From positions 1 to 13,243 of the forward strand of contig JAFAMK010000454.1 in assembly GCA_019233415.1 (NCBI GenBank): a DNA stretch of 13,243 nt. Reading direction: 5' to 3'. Below, in pieces: positions 1 to 6,251 of the stretch (its first letter is position 1; each line of letters starts with the position of its first letter). The notes under the pieces were generated by a model. That model saw only the letters and a list, made by a program, of their open reading frames with translations. It was not told the origin of the DNA and searched no databases. A program made the position numbers and the translations under genes. This stretch comes from Vulcanimicrobiota bacterium (lineage in GTDB: Bacteria > Vulcanimicrobiota > Vulcanimicrobiia > Vulcanimicrobiales > Vulcanimicrobiaceae).

Positions 1-626
1 ATCGCGTCGATGTGGGCGAATCGCTGCAGCACGGCGGCCGTGGACTTCGCGCCCCATCCCGGCAAGCCGGGATAACCGTCCGCGGCGTCACCGACGAGTG
101 CGAGATAGTCGGGAATGCTTGCGGGCGGGACGCCGAACTTCGCCACGACGCCTGCTTCGTCGATGAGCGTGCGCGCGCGGCGATTCAGCTGAACGACGTG
201 CTTGCCGCGCACGCACTGCGCGAGGTCCTTGTCGGGTGTGCAGATGACGACTTGCTCGACGCGCGAGTCGGCCGCCGCGATCGCAGCGGCCGATGCTAGC
301 GCGTCGTCGGCCTCGAACTCGATCATCGGCCAGACGACGATTCCCGCGGCCTCGAGTGCCTCTTCGAGCAGCGGAAACTGCGCGAGAAGGGCAGGCTCGA
401 CGCCGGCGCCGGTCTTGTAGCCCGCCCACATGCGGTTGCGGAACGACTCGATGATGTGGTCGGTCGCGACGCCGACGTGCGTCGCGCCCTCGCGAAAGAG
501 GCTGCGGATCGAGGCCAGCACGCCGCGCACCGCCGCGATCTCGCGACCCTCTGCGTCGCGCTGCGACGGCATCGCAAAATAGTGGCGAAACAGCTCGTAG
601 GTGCCATCGATCAGGTGGACGACCAC
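1..626 (-). CDS. Stand-alone 5'-3' exonuclease (PIN/H3TH fold), partial: C-terminus off the left edge
   Basis: About 208 N-terminal residues are visible. The family is the free-standing relative of the DNA polymerase I 5' nuclease domain, a metal-dependent flap/5'-3' exonuclease acting on nucleic acids in the cytoplasm. Acidic metal-site segments are recognisable: LIDGTYELF (Asp7), EFEADDALA (residues 103-111) and CTPDKDLAQ (129-137). An H3TH DNA-binding segment follows, DYLALVGDAADGYPGLPGWG (about 173-192). The block around WAGYKTGAG (67-75) is typical of the stand-alone subfamily. Usual length is near 300 aa, so roughly a third is missing. The start is GTG 626; an in-frame TAG lies five codons upstream, so no earlier start is possible. 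No good Shine-Dalgarno sequence is seen. It lies 50 bp after vapC on the same strand and may be read from the vapB promoter. Family assignment is firm; biological role is inferred. Confidence 0.88.
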   Translation of the reverse strand, partial: MVVHLIDGTYELFRHYFAMPSQRDAEGREIAAVRGVLASIRSLFREGATHVGVATDHIIESFRNRMWAGYKTGAGVEPALLAQFPLLEEALEAAGIVVWPMIEFEADDALASAAAIAAADSRVEQVVICTPDKDLAQCVRGKHVVQLNRRARTLIDEAGVVAKFGVPPASIPDYLALVGDAADGYPGLPGWGAKSTAAVLQRFAHIDA

Positions 627-676
627 GCAGACGTGCTGCTAGCGGCGTGCCGGTGTTTCCTCTGAAACCGTTCGAC

Positions 677-1072
677 TTATGCTTCCAGCACCCGGATGGG
701 ATACTTTTGATTTTCAGGATCCCGCGTCACGAATGTCAGTCCTTCAAGTTGCGCCTGCGCGATCATGATGCGATCGAAGGGGTCCTTGTGGACATCCGGC
801 AAGCCGCCGACTGCGAGCGCATGTGCTGCGGTAATATCGAGAACTTGAAAGCCCGAGGAACGCGCGCGTGCCGGAAACCACACCGCGGGGGCCGACGGAA
901 CGGTAAGCTTGCCGAGCGCCACCCTTATGGTGATTTCCCAGGCAACAGCGGCGGAGACGAATACCTCGTTCGCGCTGTCTTCGATAGCGTCGCGCGCTTC
1001 GGGCCGCAGTTGGTCAGGATTTCCAGCGGCCCATAAGAACGTGTGCGTGTCAAGCAACAACCGCACACTCAC
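677..1072 (-). CDS. vapC: VapC-family PIN-domain ribonuclease toxin
   Basis: 131-aa PIN-domain protein, the normal length for VapC toxins, which cleave RNA (often tRNA or rRNA) with Mg2+/Mn2+. The expected acidic residues are all present: Asp8 in LLLDTHTFLW, Glu46 in AVAWEI, Asp100 in HKDPFDRIMIAQA and Asp118 in FVTRDP. The LDTHxFLW opening and the HxDPFDR motif match the subgroup often paired with Phd/YefM-like antitoxins. The GTG start overlaps the antitoxin stop as GTGA (1069-1072), which implies translational coupling in the order antitoxin then toxin. A toxin with all catalytic residues is probably active. The RNA target cannot be read from the sequence. Confidence 0.92.
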   Translation of the reverse strand: MSVRLLLDTHTFLWAAGNPDQLRPEARDAIEDSANEVFVSAAVAWEITIRVALGKLTVPSAPAVWFPARARSSGFQVLDITAAHALAVGGLPDVHKDPFDRIMIAQAQLEGLTFVTRDPENQKYPIRVLEA

Positions 1073-1305
1073 GGTCCTTCGAACAGCGCCGTTATCTCCG
1101 AATTGGCTGCGTCAAAGTCCGGTGCGATGGCAATCAACCCTCGATCGATGCCCAACTGCCGGCGCGGAGGTCCTGCGACGGGCACCAGCTTGGCTGCAGG
1201 TCGCCCAGCAAGGCAGATGACGATCTCGCGCTCGCTCCCTTCGCGCACCTCTCTGACCAAGCCGGAGAGATTGCTCTTCGCTTCGTGCATGTTGACCGTC
1301 TTCAT
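1069..1305 (-). CDS. vapB: Phd/YefM-like type II antitoxin partner of VapC
   Basis: 78-aa protein beginning MKTVNMHEAKSNLSGLV, the standard N-terminus of Phd/YefM antitoxins. That domain forms a DNA-binding dimer, while the C-terminal tail wraps the toxin. The middle (REIVICLAGRPAAKLVPV, about residues 26-43) is the conserved strand segment. The tail from about residue 50 is more acidic and hydrophobic, as expected of a toxin-neutralising arm. The ATG at 1305 follows a palindrome at once, with no Shine-Dalgarno sequence, so translation may be leaderless. The gene overlaps vapC by 4 nt. Autoregulation by the antitoxin or the complex through the adjacent palindrome is known for the family and inferred here. 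The symbol vapB is used by convention; by sequence the protein is Phd/YefM-type. Confidence 0.9.
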   Translation of the reverse strand: MKTVNMHEAKSNLSGLVREVREGSEREIVICLAGRPAAKLVPVAGPPRRQLGIDRGLIAIAPDFDAANSEITALFEGP

Positions 1306-1306
1306 G

Positions 1307-1329
1307 GGTTTAGTCTACCAGACTAGACC
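1307..1329 (-). promoter_or_regulatory. Palindromic operator/promoter candidate of the toxin-antitoxin operon
   Basis: TAGTCT (1311-1316) and AGACTA (1320-1325) form a perfect 6-bp inverted repeat around a 3-nt centre. Three more pairs flank it (1307-1309 with 1327-1329) after one mismatch. It ends one base before the vapB ATG. On the minus strand, TAGACT at 1316-1311 could act as a -10 hexamer ending five bases before the ATG, giving a leaderless or nearly leaderless message. No convincing -35 is seen at 17 nt. Placement and symmetry fit an autoregulatory operator. Confidence 0.5.
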
Positions 1330-1575
1330 AAGAAAATCTAGGCCTGCCCGGCCGTTCCATTGCTGTTGCGATGGCTGCTCCGACCGGCGCATTCAACTCG
1401 CGCGTCGGTGCGTTCGGCAACATCGACCGTCGTTGCGGCGACGGCGGACGTTCGCACGATTCGACTTCGAAGTCGGCGACTGGAACGTCGTGCATCACGT
1501 CAAGCACAACGGCGCGTGGATCGCGAACACGGGGTGCGACAATTCTCGCAGCCGAGGGAGTGCTCGCGCCTGCGG
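1330..1575. other. Non-coding stretch with a possible protein remnant
   Basis: About 246 bp between the toxin-antitoxin operator and mqo, with no complete gene. Plus-strand reading of 1460-1519 gives FDFEVGDWNVVHHVKHNGAW. This resembles the start of small proteins of the DUF1579-like type (DFDFxxGxW followed by VHH), but no start codon with a ribosome site and no continuation are seen. It is either a decayed gene fragment or chance. Confidence 0.25.
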
Positions 1576-1587
1576 TAAAATCAGGGA
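1576..1587 (+). promoter_or_regulatory. Possible -10 element and Shine-Dalgarno sequence of mqo
   Basis: TAAAAT at 1576-1581 matches the -10 consensus in five of six positions. AGGGA at 1583-1587 lies four bases before the GTG start of mqo. No -35 element is evident at the normal distance, so the promoter reading is weak. The AGGGA mainly supports the choice of start codon. Confidence 0.3.
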
Positions 1588-1591
1588 AATC

Positions 1592-3103
1592 GTGACCGCG
1601 GCACCTCCACTGAATCCTCAGCCGGACGTCGTCCTCGTCGGGGCCGGCGTGATGAGCGCGACCCTGGCCGTGCTGCTCCAGGAGCTGCAGCCGGACTTGC
1701 GCATCGTCCTGCTCGAGGAGCGCGGCGGCGCGGCGCAAGAAAGCTCGAACGCCTGGAACAACGCCGGGACCGGGCATGCCGCGCTGTGCGAGCTGAACTA
1801 CACGCCGCAGCGGGCGGACGGCTCGGTCGACATTTCGCGCGCGCTGAAGGTCAACACGCAGTTCGATCTCTCGCGCCAGCTGTGGGCGTCGCTCGTGCGC
1901 AGCGGCGCGATCCCCGACGCCGACGCGTTCATCCATTCGGTTCCGCACATCAGCTTCGTGCGCGGCGCGGCGGACGTCGCGTTCTTGGGCAAGCGCTGGG
2001 AAGCGATGAGCGCGCACCACTGCTTCACGGGGATGGAGTACGCGGAGGATCATGCCGAGCTCGCGCGGTGGATGCCGCTCGTGATGGAAGGGCGCGATCC
2101 GAACGAGACCGTCGCCGCGACGCGCATGGTCAGCGGCACCGACGTCGACTTCGGTGCGCTGACGCGGCTGATGATCGCTCATCTCGCGACGAAGCCGACA
2201 TTCACCGTCGGCTACGGTCACGAAGTCACCGACGTGAAACGTGAGAACGGCCGCTGGACGGTCGAGGCGAAAGACCGCGCGAGCGGCCGCAAGCAGCGCC
2301 TGAGCACCCGATTCGTGTTCCTCGGTGCCGGCGGCGGCGCGCTGCCGCTGCTCCAGAAGTCCGGAATCCCCGAAGGGCGCGGGTTCGGCGGCTTCCCGGT
2401 GAGCGGCCTGTGGCTGCGCTGCGACGTTCCTGCGCTGGCGGATCGCCACGACGCGAAGGTCTACGGCAAGGCGTCGGTCGGCACGCCGCCGATGTCGGTC
2501 CCGCACTTGGACGCGCGCGTGATCGACGGCAACCGTGCGCTGCTGTTCGGCCCGTACGCCGGCTTCTCGACGAAGTTCCTCAAGCACGGCTCGAACGCGG
2601 ACTTGTTCCTCGCGATCAAGCCCGACAACATCGGACCGCTGCTCGCCGTCGGCCGCGACAACATGGACCTGACGAAATATCTCATCGGCCAGGTCATGCT
2701 CAAACCGAGCCAGCGTTTCGCCTCGCTGCAAGAGTATTTCCCGAACGCGAAGCAGGCCGAGTGGGAACTCGCCGTCGCGGGCCAGCGCGTGCAGGTCATC
2801 ATGCCCGACGCGAAGGCGGGCGGCGTGCTGCAGTTCGGCACCGAAGTCGTCGCGAGCGGCGACGGTTCGCTCGCCGCGGTTCTCGGCGCATCACCGGGCG
2901 CATCGACCGCCGTCGCGATCATGCTCGACGTGCTCGCGCGCTGCTTCAAGGACCAGCTCCCGGGCTGGACCCCGCGCCTCCAGCAACTGATCCCCTCCTA
3001 CGGCCGCTCGATCGCGGACGACACCGACCTCTGCCGCCAGATCCGCACCGACACGGCGTCCGTGCTGCACCTGGCGGAGCCGGCGGTTTCCACCGCCGGC
3101 TGA
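1592..3103 (+). CDS. mqo: Malate:quinone oxidoreductase (FAD-dependent)
   Basis: 503 aa from GTG 1592. Mqo (EC 1.1.5.4) is a peripheral membrane flavoprotein that oxidises malate to oxaloacetate and passes electrons to quinone, a TCA-cycle step that does not use NAD. The FAD-binding start is VVLVGAGVMSATL (residues 13-25), followed by the family block NNAGTGH (56-62), then LGAGGGALPLLQKSGIPEG, the GTPPMSVPHLDAR segment, LLFGPYAGFSTKFLK (FGPYAG at 319-324), GQRVQVIMPD and the C-terminal GASPGAST flavin segment (from 432). Length fits the family (about 490-550). The open frame continues upstream to 1043, but that part is antisense to vapBC and unlike Mqo. GTG 1592 with AGGGA four bases upstream places the start just before the FAD fold. 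A GC-rich hairpin overlaps the stop codon. Confidence 0.95.
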   Translation: MTAAPPLNPQPDVVLVGAGVMSATLAVLLQELQPDLRIVLLEERGGAAQESSNAWNNAGTGHAALCELNYTPQRADGSVDISRALKVNTQFDLSRQLWASLVRSGAIPDADAFIHSVPHISFVRGAADVAFLGKRWEAMSAHHCFTGMEYAEDHAELARWMPLVMEGRDPNETVAATRMVSGTDVDFGALTRLMIAHLATKPTFTVGYGHEVTDVKRENGRWTVEAKDRASGRKQRLSTRFVFLGAGGGALPLLQKSGIPEGRGFGGFPVSGLWLRCDVPALADRHDAKVYGKASVGTPPMSVPHLDARVIDGNRALLFGPYAGFSTKFLKHGSNADLFLAIKPDNIGPLLAVGRDNMDLTKYLIGQVMLKPSQRFASLQEYFPNAKQAEWELAVAGQRVQVIMPDAKAGGVLQFGTEVVASGDGSLAAVLGASPGASTAVAIMLDVLARCFKDQLPGWTPRLQQLIPSYGRSIADDTDLCRQIRTDTASVLHLAEPAVSTAG

Positions 3104-3116
3104 CCCTCGAGCCGGC
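3078..3116 (+). terminator. Strong hairpin(s) at the 3' end of mqo, terminator-like but without a U-tract
   Basis: AGCCGGCGGT (3078-3087) and ACCGCCGGCT (3092-3101) form a perfect 10-bp stem with a TTCC loop; the last paired base is the first base of the mqo TGA. The 3' arm can pair instead with AGCCGGC at 3110-3116 (7 bp, loop GACCCTCG). The two folds are mutually exclusive. No run of T follows, so this is not a classical intrinsic terminator. It may protect the mRNA 3' end or slow polymerase before the next promoter. Confidence 0.4.
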
Positions 3117-3130
3117 TTCCGAGCGCCCCC

Positions 3131-3159
3131 TTTACGGGAGCGGAAGCAGGCGCTATACT
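3131..3159 (+). promoter_or_regulatory. Sigma70-type promoter of the NAD salvage operon
   Basis: The -35 element TTTACG (3131-3136, four of six consensus positions) is separated by exactly 17 bp from the -10 element TATACT (3154-3159, five of six). Transcription would start near G3166, leaving a 52-nt leader before the ATG at 3218. I see no palindrome of the NrtR or NiaR type near it. Confidence 0.6.
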
Positions 3160-3165
3160 GAGGGC

Positions 3166-3217
3166 GTTCCGGTCGGGAGAGACCCGAGCAGCCGGGACAG
3201 TGATGGAGGTCATCACG
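3166..3217 (+). promoter_or_regulatory. Structured mRNA leader with the Shine-Dalgarno sequence in a hairpin loop
   Basis: Hairpin 1: GTTCCGG (3166-3172) pairs with CCGGGAC (3192-3198), with one G-U pair. Stacked inside, TCGGG (3173-3177) pairs with CCCGA (3183-3187), closing the loop AGAGA, with a bulge GCAG (3188-3191) on the 3' side. Hairpin 2: GTGATG (3200-3205) pairs perfectly with CATCAC (3211-3216), presenting GAGGT, the core of the ribosome binding site, in a 5-nt loop. Only A3199 and G3217 stay unpaired outside the two hairpins. The fold begins at the predicted transcription start. It could be a small riboswitch, a protein site or a translational thermosensor. I cannot match it to a known riboswitch class by eye. 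Confidence 0.5.
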
Positions 3218-4348
3218 ATGAAAACAGCGAGCGGCGGGGCCGCTACGTTCGATTTGCTCGTATTCGTGGGGCGCTTTCAGCCCTTGCACTTCGGGCACAT
3301 CGCGGTCATCCGCGAAGCACTGAAGTCGGCGCGGCACGTGCTCGTGCTCGTCGGCTCCGCGAACGCCGCGCGCAGCGCGCGCAATCCGTTTTCCTACGAA
3401 GAGCGGCAGCGCATGATCAGCGACGCCGTCGCCGAGATGGACGCGTTCGACGAGCACGGCGTGAAGCCGGCGGCGCGCGTCATCATCAAGCCGCTCGACG
3501 ATCACGTCTACGCCGACGACGCGTGGACGGCGGAGGTGCAGGCGACGGTCTATGAGACGATCGCCGAGGATCTACCGGCCGGGACGGGCTCGAACGTCGG
3601 GCTCATCGGGCACAACAAGGACAACAGCTCCTACTACCTGCGCATCTTTCCCAAGTTCGGCAGCGTCGACGTCGAAGGCGTGCGCAGCAGCCGCGACGAG
3701 CTGCTGTCCTCGACGCGCATCCGCGAACGTGCCTTCGCCCACGTTCTCGACGGGTCGAGCGATCAGCTGAGCCCGTTCGGCGAGATGGCCGACGCGATGC
3801 CGCCCAGCGTGCGCGGCCACCTCGACCGCATCTGGCGCACCGCGCCGTTCGCGCGCATCGTCGAAGAAGTCGAACACGTGCGGAACTATCGCGCGCAGTG
3901 GGCGGACACGCCGTACCCGGTGACGTTCACGACGGTCGACGCGCTCGTCACGTGCAACGGTCACGTGCTGATGGTCGTGCGCGGCGAGATGCCGGGCAAA
4001 GGGCTCTTCGCGCTGCCGGGCGGGTTCATCCGCCCGGAGGAAACGCTCTTCGACGCCTGCGTGCGCGAGCTGCGCGAAGAGACGACGATCGACGTACCGC
4101 CGCGCGTGCTCGTGCGCTCGTGCGTGAACAAGAACGCCGCGCGCGTCTTCGACGATCCGTTCCGCTCCGTGCGCGGGCGCACGATCACCAACGTCTTCCG
4201 GTTCGACCTCGCCGAGCCGCAGCTGCCGAAGATCAAAGGCGCCGACGACGCCGCCGAAGCCACCTGGATCCCGGTCGGCTCGATCACCCCGCGCGCGTGC
4301 TTCGAAGACCACGGCCACATCATTCGTTCGATGCTCGGAACGGCGTAA
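3218..4348 (+). CDS. nadM: Bifunctional NMN adenylyltransferase / Nudix hydrolase
   Basis: 376 aa from ATG 3218. The N-terminal NadM-like nucleotidyltransferase (about residues 10-185) has GRFQPLHFGH (18-27), the HxGH ATP site, and SSTRIR (164-169), the second signature. It joins NMN and ATP to NAD and pyrophosphate. The C-terminal Nudix domain (about 230-376) has the box GFIRPEETLFDACVRELREE (269-288) with the catalytic REXXEE; Thr replaces the box's last Gly, as in other members of this fusion family. In characterised relatives (Synechocystis slr0787 type) the Nudix part is an ADP-ribose pyrophosphatase. In-frame GTG 3200 and ATG 3203 are also possible starts, but ATG 3218 has GGAGG (3205-3209) at eight bases. 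The gene lies 17 bp before nadV in one operon. The symbol follows the N-terminal domain. Confidence 0.94.
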   Translation: MKTASGGAATFDLLVFVGRFQPLHFGHIAVIREALKSARHVLVLVGSANAARSARNPFSYEERQRMISDAVAEMDAFDEHGVKPAARVIIKPLDDHVYADDAWTAEVQATVYETIAEDLPAGTGSNVGLIGHNKDNSSYYLRIFPKFGSVDVEGVRSSRDELLSSTRIRERAFAHVLDGSSDQLSPFGEMADAMPPSVRGHLDRIWRTAPFARIVEEVEHVRNYRAQWADTPYPVTFTTVDALVTCNGHVLMVVRGEMPGKGLFALPGGFIRPEETLFDACVRELREETTIDVPPRVLVRSCVNKNAARVFDDPFRSVRGRTITNVFRFDLAEPQLPKIKGADDAAEATWIPVGSITPRACFEDHGHIIRSMLGTA

Positions 4349-4365
4349 GGAGAGGTTCTCACATC

Positions 4366-5880
4366 ATGGATACGATGTCTCGCAAGAGCGATCCCAGCGC
4401 GACCTTCGGCGGCGTGCGCTACTTCGCGGCCGAGAACCCAATCTTCCTGACCGACTCGTACAAACTCTCGCACTGGAAGCAGATGCGTCCCGGCACGCAG
4501 CGGATCAGCGAATACCTCGAAGCGCGCAGCGCGAAAATCTACTCGTTCAGCCGCTTCTTCGGGCTCCAGTCGATCATCAAGCGGCACCTCCTCACGCCGA
4601 TCACGCACGCGCACGTCGATCAGGCGGCCGCCGACTTCGCGCGGCACGTGCGCCCCGACAGTTTCAACGAGAAGGGCTGGCGGCGCATCGTGGACGTCCA
4701 CGGCGGCCGGCTTCCCGTCGAGATTCGCGCGGTGCCCGAGGGGCTCGACATTCCGGTTCACAACGTGCTCATGCAGGTCGTGAACACGGACCCGGACGCG
4801 TACTGGCTGCCGACCTACCTCGAATCGGTCTTGCAGCAGGTCTGGGCGCCGACGACCGTCGAGACGAAATCCGGTTCGGTCCGCTTCGCGCGCGCCGCGG
4901 CGTTCGAGCAGAGCGCGGAGAACCCGGATGCCAAACAGGACTTCTCGCTGCACGACTTCGCGTTCCGCGGACTTCCGTCCGTCGAAACGGCGCGCATCCT
5001 CGGCCTCGCGCACTTGCTCGTCTATTTCGGCACCGACACCGTCGTCGCGCTGCGCGAAGCGGAAGAGTTCTACAACGCGACCGACGTGTGCGGCTTCTCG
5101 ATCGAAGCCGGCGAGCATTCCGAGATTCTTTCGTGGGGACGCGACGGCGAAGAGGCGTACTTCCGCAACCTCTTCCTCGGGCGGCCGCAGGACGGCATCG
5201 CGCCGGGGCTCGCGCCAGGGACGATCGTCGCGGCGCCGATCGACACGTACGACATGCGCAACTGCCTCGAACGGATCGTCTGTGGCAGCTTGCGCGACGT
5301 GATCCGGGACTCCGGCGGAACGTACGTCGCGCGGCCCGACTCGGGCGATCCGCGCGAAGTCGTTCCGTACGTGCTGCGGACACTCGCGGATGCGTTCGGC
5401 GCCGAGCGCAACGCGAGGGGCTACCTCGTCCTGCATCCGTCGGTGCGAAGCATCTTCGGCGACTCGCTCGACCAGACGAAGATCGACGCGACCGACAAGG
5501 CGGTTCTCGATGCCGGCTTCTCGGTGGAGAACGTCGCGTACGGGATGGGCGCCGGGCTCTCGCAGAAGATCAACCGCGACGACCTCGGCTTCGCCGTCAA
5601 GGCGTCGGCGTTCGAGAACGAAGACGGCTGGTTCGGGAACCGCAAGAGCATCGTCGGCGACCCCGCCAAGGCGTCGAAAGCCGGACGGCTCGCGCTCGTC
5701 GAGAACGGCGAGGGTTGGAGCGACTACGGGACGGGGCGCTACCAGACCGTCGAAGTGGAGAACCTCCACGGACGCGCCGATCTGTTGCGCCCCGTCTACC
5801 GCGACGGCGAGCTGCTCGTCGACGACGACTTCGCGACGATTCGCGCGCGAGCCCGCGCCAACGAGCAGCCTGCGCTCTAA
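4366..5880 (+). CDS. nadV: Nicotinamide phosphoribosyltransferase (NAMPT)
   Basis: 504 aa; NAMPT proteins are about 465-500. It converts nicotinamide and PRPP to NMN (EC 2.4.2.12), the rate-setting step of nicotinamide salvage without deamidation. The product feeds the adenylyltransferase encoded just upstream. Family blocks are in order: FLTDSYKLSHW (27-37), LPVEIRAVPEG, HDFAFRG, FGTDTV, EAGEHSEILSWG with the catalytic phospho-accepting His251 (human His247), RPDSGDP (323-329) binding the ribose phosphate, and SVENVAYGMGAGLSQKINRD. ATG 4366 is chosen for AGGAGAGG (4348-4355) about ten bases upstream; the alternative ATG 4375 is too far from it. The TAA overlaps the stop codon of the convergent VOC gene. 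Similar NAMPT plus NMNAT-Nudix pairs occur in some phages and plasmids, so horizontal origin is possible but not shown here. Confidence 0.96.
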   Translation: MDTMSRKSDPSATFGGVRYFAAENPIFLTDSYKLSHWKQMRPGTQRISEYLEARSAKIYSFSRFFGLQSIIKRHLLTPITHAHVDQAAADFARHVRPDSFNEKGWRRIVDVHGGRLPVEIRAVPEGLDIPVHNVLMQVVNTDPDAYWLPTYLESVLQQVWAPTTVETKSGSVRFARAAAFEQSAENPDAKQDFSLHDFAFRGLPSVETARILGLAHLLVYFGTDTVVALREAEEFYNATDVCGFSIEAGEHSEILSWGRDGEEAYFRNLFLGRPQDGIAPGLAPGTIVAAPIDTYDMRNCLERIVCGSLRDVIRDSGGTYVARPDSGDPREVVPYVLRTLADAFGAERNARGYLVLHPSVRSIFGDSLDQTKIDATDKAVLDAGFSVENVAYGMGAGLSQKINRDDLGFAVKASAFENEDGWFGNRKSIVGDPAKASKAGRLALVENGEGWSDYGTGRYQTVEVENLHGRADLLRPVYRDGELLVDDDFATIRARARANEQPAL

Positions 5881-6251
5881 GCGGTGCGCTCGTGGAGGAA
5901 GACGAGATTGCCTTCGGGGTCGGCGAGTCCGGCCATGCGGCAGACCGGCGTCGTGAATTCGGCGACGATTGGGATGCCGCGGTCGGCGAGATCGTGCTTC
6001 GCAACGTCGAGGTCGTCGACGGCGAAGAGGATGCCGTTGCTGGGTTGGAACGGCATCGCTTTGCCGCCGCCGCCCCAGAGGCCGAACGTCGTGCCGTCGG
6101 GGAGGTCGTACTCGGCGCCGCGCCCTTCGCCGTAGACGCGCGCGGGTTCGAGGCCGAGGACGTCGCGGTACCACGCGATCGCGCGCGCGGCGTCCTTGCA
6201 CATGTAGCCGCTCAGGTCGATCCCTTTGATGCGGAAGGCGACGGCGTTCAC
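5877..6251 (-). CDS. VOC (glyoxalase/bleomycin resistance/dioxygenase) family protein
   Basis: 124-aa single VOC domain of two beta-alpha-beta-beta-beta units. The first unit has ARAIAWYRDVLGLEPARV (about 22-39) and YDLPDGTTFGLW. The second has GILFAVDDLDVAKHDLADRG and the closing LADPEGNLVFLHER. Such proteins bind a metal and a small electrophilic or antibiotic ligand, but no substrate can be assigned from sequence. It is the last gene of the arsR operon. Its GTG start overlaps the SRPBCC stop as GTGA (6248-6251). Its TAG overlaps the TAA of convergent nadV, so no terminator lies between them. Pairing with ArsR and SRPBCC genes is a common arrangement in soil bacteria. Confidence 0.9.
   Translation of the reverse strand: MNAVAFRIKGIDLSGYMCKDAARAIAWYRDVLGLEPARVYGEGRGAEYDLPDGTTFGLWGGGGKAMPFQPSNGILFAVDDLDVAKHDLADRGIPIVAEFTTPVCRMAGLADPEGNLVFLHERTA

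Noticed and set aside
67..75. Departure from the polymerase-type YKxxR motif in the exonuclease (YKTGAG)
   Set aside because: This form is, as I recall it, normal for the stand-alone 5'-3' exonuclease subfamily. The start and end given here are residue numbers 67-75, not bases; on the DNA the segment is about 402-428 on the minus strand.
655..668. Small hairpin GTTTC-CTCT-GAAAC between vapC and the exonuclease gene
   Set aside because: Only 5 bp, AT-rich and without a T-run; too weak to call a terminator.
1043..1591. Upstream extension of the mqo reading frame by 183 residues
   Set aside because: It runs antisense across vapBC and the intergenic stretch and has no Mqo similarity; GTG 1592 starts just before the FAD-binding fold and has AGGGA upstream.
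1310..2731. 473-residue open frame on the minus strand opposite mqo
   Set aside because: Shadow of mqo; composition and lack of motifs are typical of antisense frames.
3170..3185. Glycine-riboswitch-like string GGGAGAGACC in the NAD operon leader
   Set aside because: The downstream conserved parts of the glycine aptamer are missing and the bases are accounted for by a simple stem-loop.
3961..6201. 746-residue open frame on the minus strand
   Set aside because: It is the mirror of NAMPT, the adenylyltransferase-Nudix gene and part of the VOC gene; extremely Arg-rich with no domain, a usual artefact of GC-rich coding DNA.
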